Assembly (NCBI RefSeq): GCF_024323335.1
Contig: NC_066584.1
Location: forward strand, 235,156,494 to 235,220,493
DNA: 64,000 nt
Source: Lathyrus oleraceus
Taxonomy: Eukaryota > Streptophyta > Magnoliopsida > Fabales > Fabaceae
Reading direction: 5' to 3'
Part shown: positions 58,388-64,000 of the stretch, piece after piece
Layout of the letters: each line of letters begins with the position of its first letter
Numbering within the stretch: the first letter of the stretch is position 1
Notes under the pieces: model-generated
Database searches by the model: none
What the model was told of the DNA's origin: nothing
What the model saw: only the letters and a program-made list of their open reading frames with translations
Position numbers and translations under genes: made by a program

Positions 58388-58713
58388 CAAAATCTTATTC
58401 ATACTTATTTTCAAAGGACAATGGGTTCAAGTAAGGTGTAACCAACTTGAACTTTATAAAAGAGAAAATAATGACAGCCTTATGTCATGGTCAGTTGTAT
58501 CAAAAAGAGGTTCAAGAAAGAATTCAAAAAAAAGGTGTGTCCCTTAGACTTCATGGAAGGCGACCAAGTACTAAAACGATATTGCCTATTCAAAAGGATT
58601 CGTGTGGGAAATAGACCCTAAACTATGGGTCTATTTTGATTTTTACAGCGATGGATGGAGATGTGTTTTCACTCCTCGTGAACTTCAACACAGTAAAAAA
58701 ATATTATGCCTAA
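58388..58713 (+). pseudogene. Integrase C-terminal remnant (copy E)
   Basis: Translations in shifting frames show TALCHGQLYQ, FMEGDQVLKR and, near 58685, the conserved end read as VKKYYA in related copies. These match the extreme C-terminus of Tat integrase at 1640-1910 and 38520-38801. Several frameshifts are present. It shows that copy E arose by a large internal deletion. Confidence 0.75.
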
Positions 58714-58740
58714 AATGATAATAATAAAAGAGTAAAAACC

Positions 58741-58955
58741 CTCTAAGTCGAAAACACGAAAGGGAGACTTAGACAAAAATGGGCATTCCGGTTGACAGAA
58801 AACTCGAAAGGCCGGTCCTAGAAAAATTTAGGGATAAAAAGAAAATAGTTAAAGAAAAGGCCGCTAAATCAAAAACCCAAAAGGGAGGCTTAGGAAAAAA
58901 TGGGTATCCTAGTGGATCAAAAACTCGAAAGAGCGGTCCACAAAAAAGTTAGGGA
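58741..58955 (+). other. Post-integrase hairpin cassette (copy E)
   Basis: TCTAAGTC/GACTTAGA (58742-58749 with 58766-58773) is a perfect 8-bp stem. Two weaker hairpins follow (58791-58831 and 58862-58893). GTGGATC/GGTCCAC (58912-58918 with 58935-58941) has an inner CTC-GAAA-GAG (58924-58933). Linkers ACAAAAATGGGCATTCCGG and AAAAATTTAGGGATAAA alternate as in copies A-C. Confidence 0.75.
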
Positions 58956-59565
58956 TTTCCAAAGAAGGAAAAAAGATTGCAGCACACGAGCCTTCTCCAA
59001 ATAAAAAACTAAAGACATGAAGAATCAATGACCGTCTGAGTCGAGAACCTAATGTTAGAGGAACCTGAAGAAGAAGACTCAGAGGATTCAATGTCAAATC
59101 ACGATGAAACCTGAAACACCTTCTCGTCCTTGGTGAACATATCAACTTCAATCTTTGAAGTGGGTAAAAGGCCAAGCAAACAATGAATAAAACACGAGAT
59201 TTTATCCTCAACACTAATGATCATTTGGCTATTACAACATTTTCAAAAAGGAAGGAAAAACAAAAGAACCAAATTTGGCATTCACTCAAGTGCATAGATC
59301 GCAAAAGCACTTTATAAACAAAAATTGATTAGTAACCTAATATCGGTGTTGTGGGCTTGTGTCAACTTAGCCAGCATCGTGGTACCTCTATATTTTGTTT
59401 TATTTTTAGTCTTAGTATATGTGGTTGTAGGATAGGTGGTGGTTATAGGAGAGGCGGTGGTTGTAGGAGGGGTGGTGGTTAAATTGTTCATCTTTGTTTA
59501 ATCAACAACGACGACAATAAACATATTACTTAACAAAACATCAACATTTTCTAAGAGCACTATGT
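58956..59565 (+). other. Copy E 3'UTR remnant
   Basis: It is a non-coding A-rich stretch with no tandem array and no polypurine tract or LTR recognised before the next element. A GGTGGTTATAGGAGAGGCGG-type G-rich short repeat occurs about three times at 59425-59482. Confidence 0.5.
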
Positions 59566-59570
59566 AACAC

Positions 59571-60626
59571 TGATCAGTGCATTTTGATGCACGTTCTTCC
59601 ATGTTTGTACTTAAGCATTTCTTCGGTTTACTTTGATTATTTTTATGTTTTAATGTGTTTTCATAATTTATTTTATTTTTGCACTTATTTAATTTTCGTA
59701 TTTAATTTTCAGCATTAGCAACTTTCGCGAGAAAAATCATATCTTGAGCTAGGAGTATCAGATTGAGACGTGCTACCAGTCGATGGAAAGCTAATAAAAA
59801 GATCTACAACTTTTGTTCAGAAGTAGAGAGCTGAATCAGACTGTAGAAGGGCCAGAAATTTCGTTGAAGTTGCTGCATTATTTTTTTATTTTGTTTGGGT
59901 TAGTTGTATTGGGCCTGGATCGTACATTTGACCCGGTTGAGTTGTGAAACGGGTTTGGATGTTTTTACCTAGGTTAGGCAGCCAAAAATAGGGGACATTT
60001 TTTCGGTTCATGTACGATTTTTTGAGAGCTAGCAAAATGACTATGGAGAACTAATCCTTTTTGAATCAACCTGCTGTAATTCAAAATCCGCTTTGAGGTT
60101 TTTATTAATTCCAATTTGTTTCCTTTGAATTCTTCTTATAATTCCAATTATTTGCTTAATATAATTGTTGCTATATGATAGAATCCTTAAATTCGATTGA
60201 TGAATGATGATCCCGAATCAATTTCGTGTTAACATAGCTTTTATTTTATCACGAACGATCAAGTTGTGTCTGCTTAATTCGCAATAGTTTTTAATCCGTT
60301 TGTTTAATTCGGAATTTGGGAATATTACTCGCATAATTTCCTTTACGCTCGTTAATGGTAATTGTAATCGAATAGGAGCAGACCCGTTAGGGATTTGGAA
60401 TTTTATAAGAATCAATGATAAGTCGGAAGATGATGCACTAGGTTGGTTCGTGTCAGCTTATTTTATAATCACTTTTTCGAATCTAAACCAACCACCCCCC
60501 CCCCTTTTTTGTTCTATCGGTAGATTAATTAAACAAGAATCCTTGAGAACGATATTTGAGTCAATTTGTCGTTAAACTACATTTTTGAAAAACTACTTGT
60601 TTTGATCCGCGTGCGACAGCGGATCA
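59571..60626 (+). mobile_element. Solo LTR, Athila/Cyclops-like
   Basis: It starts TGATCAGTGCATTTTGATGC and ends GACAGCGGATCA (1056 bp). Identical 5-bp flanks AACAC (59566-59570 and 60627-60631) are a target-site duplication. The start resembles pea Cyclops and other Athila-lineage LTRs from memory. The 3' end carries a perfect inverted repeat TTGATCCGC/GCGGATCAA (60602-60610 with 60619-60627) that overlaps the TSD by one base. A C-run at 60487-60495 interrupts the sequence. No internal region is present. Confidence 0.85.
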
Positions 60627-60639
60627 AACACCCTAAATC

Positions 60640-62710
60640 CTGAAACTTATTTAAAAAGGTTTACATGATAATTTAAAGTGTCACCGACGACAATCTTTCG
60701 AAACACATCAATTTTTTTAACATTACGCATCGGAAAATATTTCATAATAACTTCGTAAACAATGTAAGAAACTTCAAAACAACAAAACCAATATCAACTC
60801 GAAACATAACAACTCTCGTCCCCGATGTTACACGATTAAAGCATTAAAAGCCACTAATGTATGATAAAGCAATAAATAACAAAACAAAGGGTAGCTTCAA
60901 CAAGCCACTCTCCACACATAACAACAATGATCATTGTTGAGTGTCTACAAGATGTCCATAGTGGACAACATGAAGCAAAAGGGTGAGAATCAACATTTAA
61001 AATGAACAGTGTAAGGAATACGAAGGTAGAGAAAAAAACATATGACATAACACACATTCAATACACAATCAACATCACCATAGTTTCATATCACTCATAA
61101 CAACATGCACATATACATATGAAATGCGACTCACAACATGATGTGACACTTATGCATGTGGTATCATTATGGACAACACAGGTCCATCTTGCTTCTGAAT
61201 CCTCACCATAGGACTAAAGCACACCAATTCGTTATTATCACCATAAGTAACGTTTCACCAATTCCCGTCTAGAACCAGGTACTCGCTCCCAAATCTACAT
61301 TATCGGACCAGAGCATACCAAAATTAGACCGAAGTTCGTACACCATGATACATGACTTTCAACAACATGCAATATCACCAAAATTATCATCAAAATTATC
61401 ACCAAAATTATCACCAACAACAACACATCCTCAAATGCATATTCACACAATATTCAAATATGTTAAATCATTTTAACATCAATTCACCATCAAGTAAACA
61501 CAACAATTCATGCAATTATTCGTACATTCCACAACATGTATTCACACATAATTCAAACAAGTCAATTTATCGCATTGAACACCACCAAAAAAACAACCAA
61601 TAGTCGCTGGAATCGGAAACAGACTGATAAATCGACACAAAATAACAACTCTGCATTGTCACTCTCGCTAAGCAAAATCTTTGCTCGCTGAGCAGGACTC
61701 ACAGAAAACTTATAACCTTCACCCTGTCACGCTCGCTTCAGCGAACACATTAGCTCGCTAAGCAAGATCGTTCAGACCTGCAAAAATACATAACACAATT
61801 TGCCTCTGCAGAATCCTCAAAACTCCCCAATTCAATCCCAAACATCCCCATACGCCTAGACAAATTAAATCACATGTTATAACATCATTAGGACATGTTG
61901 AATCACATAATTACACCATTTAATTCATTCAATTTCATCAATTCATGTTTATGATCATGCTTTCAACAACTCCAAAAATGACACACAAACATACACACAT
62001 AAACAGAATCATATATGCATAAATTCAGTTACAAAAATCAGATGTCTACACCTTAAATCATCAAATTCCATAATTATATACATTAACAACAATCTATGAA
62101 CAATTCATACAATCCTTAAAGAGAGTAAGAACCTCCCTTCTCTATCCTTTCATACTATACACCCATAGAGAAAACACTTTCTCCCTCCTTACCTTAGATT
62201 TCTTATAAAATTCAGAATGCTCAAGGTTCTCCTTCACTCTTCAAGCCCCAACCTTTTGCCTTGCCTCTTTTCTCCCAAAAGTCTATTTTCACGTATTATC
62301 TTTCTTCAAAACCCTACCAATCACTATTTATTCCTAACCTAATTATCACAACTCTTAAATATTACACTAAGGCCCAACTTAAGAGACAACTTTCACCACT
62401 TCCCTCATATTCTCTAATTTTCCTATTTTCCACCAAAAATCCCCTTTTCTATTTTATATTAATTAATAAATTAAAATAACTATAATTCTAATTATTGTAA
62501 TTATTAACTAAAAAAATAATTATTTTAATTATTCTAATTTTCTAATCCTTATACCATCCCACCAATGCTCTCACTACACCCCACCGATATCCCACATGCA
62601 CACATAATTCAACATATATATTTAATTAAAATCACACCATATACTAATTAATTAAATAAAAAATATCAATAATCTGATTTAATAAATTAATCAAATTTCT
62701 AGGTGTTACA
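60640..62710 (-). mobile_element. Probable - strand LTR of an unassigned element
   Basis: On the - strand it starts TGTAACACCTAGAAATTT at 62710, a common legume LTR head, and continues AT-rich. It contains GCTCGCTAAGC and GCTGAGCGAGC-type repeats (61675-61765, read on the + strand). The 3' limit near 60640 is uncertain and no target duplication was found. There is no coding sequence. Confidence 0.4.
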
Positions 62711-64000
62711 CACTTTATAAGTATAGCCTCATAATCATTTTAATTAATAAAATTATTTGATAAAAAAATACTTAATATGAGATTCTTGCTACATATTTGG
62801 TATATATTACTTATCACATTTCTAACAACACTTTATTAGAATAACGTCCAAATATTTTACTTAAAACAACATTAATAAAATCGAAACTAAAAAGGAAAAA
62901 CATATTTTACTTAACTTATGGTACATGTAAACTTTACTTAACTCATGATATATATGGACTTTTATCAACATCAACACAAAAAAGGAAAAACCTATTTCCA
63001 TTTTTATCAATATAATCAGAATAACATAACCCACAAAACAAAAACTAACATTTTCAAGATGTATGCATGGATAAAGTGAGTGAGTTATGTACCGAATACG
63101 TGATGAAGAAGATAAAAAATGGTAGAGGAAGCTTCATTGATGTTTGGTTGTCTTTCCTTAGTTTCAAACTATACTTGAGCTTCAATGGTGTTCGAAGGGA
63201 AGAAACATACGTGTGTTGGAAGAGTTGACGTTCGAACACTTACGGGTGTTGGAAGGGAGAAGTTTCAAAAATGATTATGGAATATGGGTTTAGATGTTAG
63301 GGCATTTAGATGGAGAAAATGAAGATGAAAACCGCCTAGGATATATTTTCATAAAAAAACTGTTCGGTTTCGTAGGAGAATGAAGATGAATGAGAGTTGG
63401 AAAGTAAATGAATAGTTAGATTGTAGTTCTGAGAAATGCATGTAAAATTTATTTCCTCTCCGTTGGAAAATCCAACCGAGAAAATTGATAAATAAAAAAA
63501 TATCTTTTTTAAATAGATAACTAATATTACCTCTCAATTGAATAATCCAATTGAGAGAATAAATACATTTAAAATATAAAAAAATAAGTTAATTTTAAAA
63601 AAAAAGAAGATAAATTTTAAATAAAATAGAGAAAAACGGCTTCTCAAATTTAAATAGATAGTACATTCTAAAAAAAAAGTAAAAGCTTTAAGAGCTGAGA
63701 TTTGAATTGTGGTTCTTGAGCCACATTTTCGATCGGCTAGAGGTCAAAATTGAGAGAATAAATTATATATATTTTAATTAAAATTTTAAAATTAAATTAA
63801 GGCACCTAGTGAAAGTGATTGTCCCTCAGTTGATTAGATCATCGAAGAAAATTTTTATTGAAAAATATAGGAATAGTAGTAGTGTGCGCAACATTTAAAA
63901 TATCATTAACTTGAAATTAAATGATGCATCATTTGCTTGACATCGATGATGCATCATAAATCTATACTAAGCTATTAAATTTGCTATCATTGAAATAAAA
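62711..64000. other. AT-rich tail of the window
   Basis: No gene is recognised. Two related inverted repeats occur: TCTCCGTTGGA/TCCAACCGAGA (63457-63481) and TCTCAATTG/CAATTGAGA (63532-63556). A TGATGCATCATTTG / GATGATGCATCAT repeat lies near 63922-63956. Confidence 0.5.

Noticed and set aside
63690..63740. Possible tRNA or SINE B-box-like text (TTTGAATTGTGGTTC)
   Set aside because: No A box at the right distance, no cloverleaf and no terminator or A-tail could be drawn.

Overview
This is plant nuclear DNA, about 95% transposable-element debris around one recognisable host gene. Ogre-type Ty3/gypsy (Tat-lineage) retrotransposons with about 4 kb LTRs and an extra ORF before gag, an Athila/Cyclops-like solo LTR, and legume-type plant-mobile-domain and Mutator fragments all point to the tribe Fabeae: pea (Pisum) or a close relative such as Lathyrus or Vicia. 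All coding retroelement parts lie on the + strand and all are broken.

Layout. 1-10418: the RNase H-integrase end of Ogre copy A, its 3' untranslated region (3'UTR) of tandem repeats, a duplicated 3'UTR/LTR head, one nearly complete LTR (5209-9029) and a second truncated LTR (9030-10418). 10419-13496: integrase and 3'UTR of Ogre copy B, fused to that LTR. 13497-25911: Ogre copy D, with LTR, primer-binding site (17725-17743), leader, ORF1 (DUF7745-like), gag-protease, a frame-preserving intron (24009-24303) and RT-RNase H, cut short and fused to an LTR fragment (25912-29465). 29466-34289: an LTR of another subfamily holding a copia-like solo LTR (32744-34078). 34290-45563: a Tat element (copy C) without the intron, running protease-RT-RNase H-integrase-3'UTR-LTR. 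45564-48830: an LTR fragment, a plant-mobile-domain pseudogene (- strand) and a Mutator transposase fragment. 49640-50570: the host gene, a three-exon subtilisin-propeptide-like inhibitor (SPI-1 type). 51519-53084: a non-autonomous Mutator-like element with 9-bp target duplication. 56053-59565: an internally deleted Tat element (copy E) carrying a hAT-type MITE. 59571-60626: an Athila/Cyclops-like solo LTR with 5-bp target duplication. 60640-62710: a probable - strand LTR. The rest is AT-rich and unassigned.

The most striking signal is in the non-coding 3' ends of the Tat/Ogre elements. Directly after integrase, four divergent elements keep a cassette of hairpins joined by two alternating linkers. 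Several hairpins have an inner CCC-GAAA-GGG (GNRA-type) cap and their stems change in compensatory ways. The hypervariable 3'UTR repeats are also hairpin arrays with constant loops and covarying stems: loop RTTCAG in copies A and B, and loop CAGTAAC plus NATCC...GGATN pairs in copy C. The 3'UTRs are also peppered with a TCCCCAGCRGAGT motif that is the reverse complement of the primer-binding site, while all the LTRs carry a TGGCGACTC copy of that site near their 3' ends and a CTACG...CGTAG hairpin upstream. Together these suggest an RNA-structure system for packaging, circularisation or priming. The structures are visible in the sequence; the function is inference.
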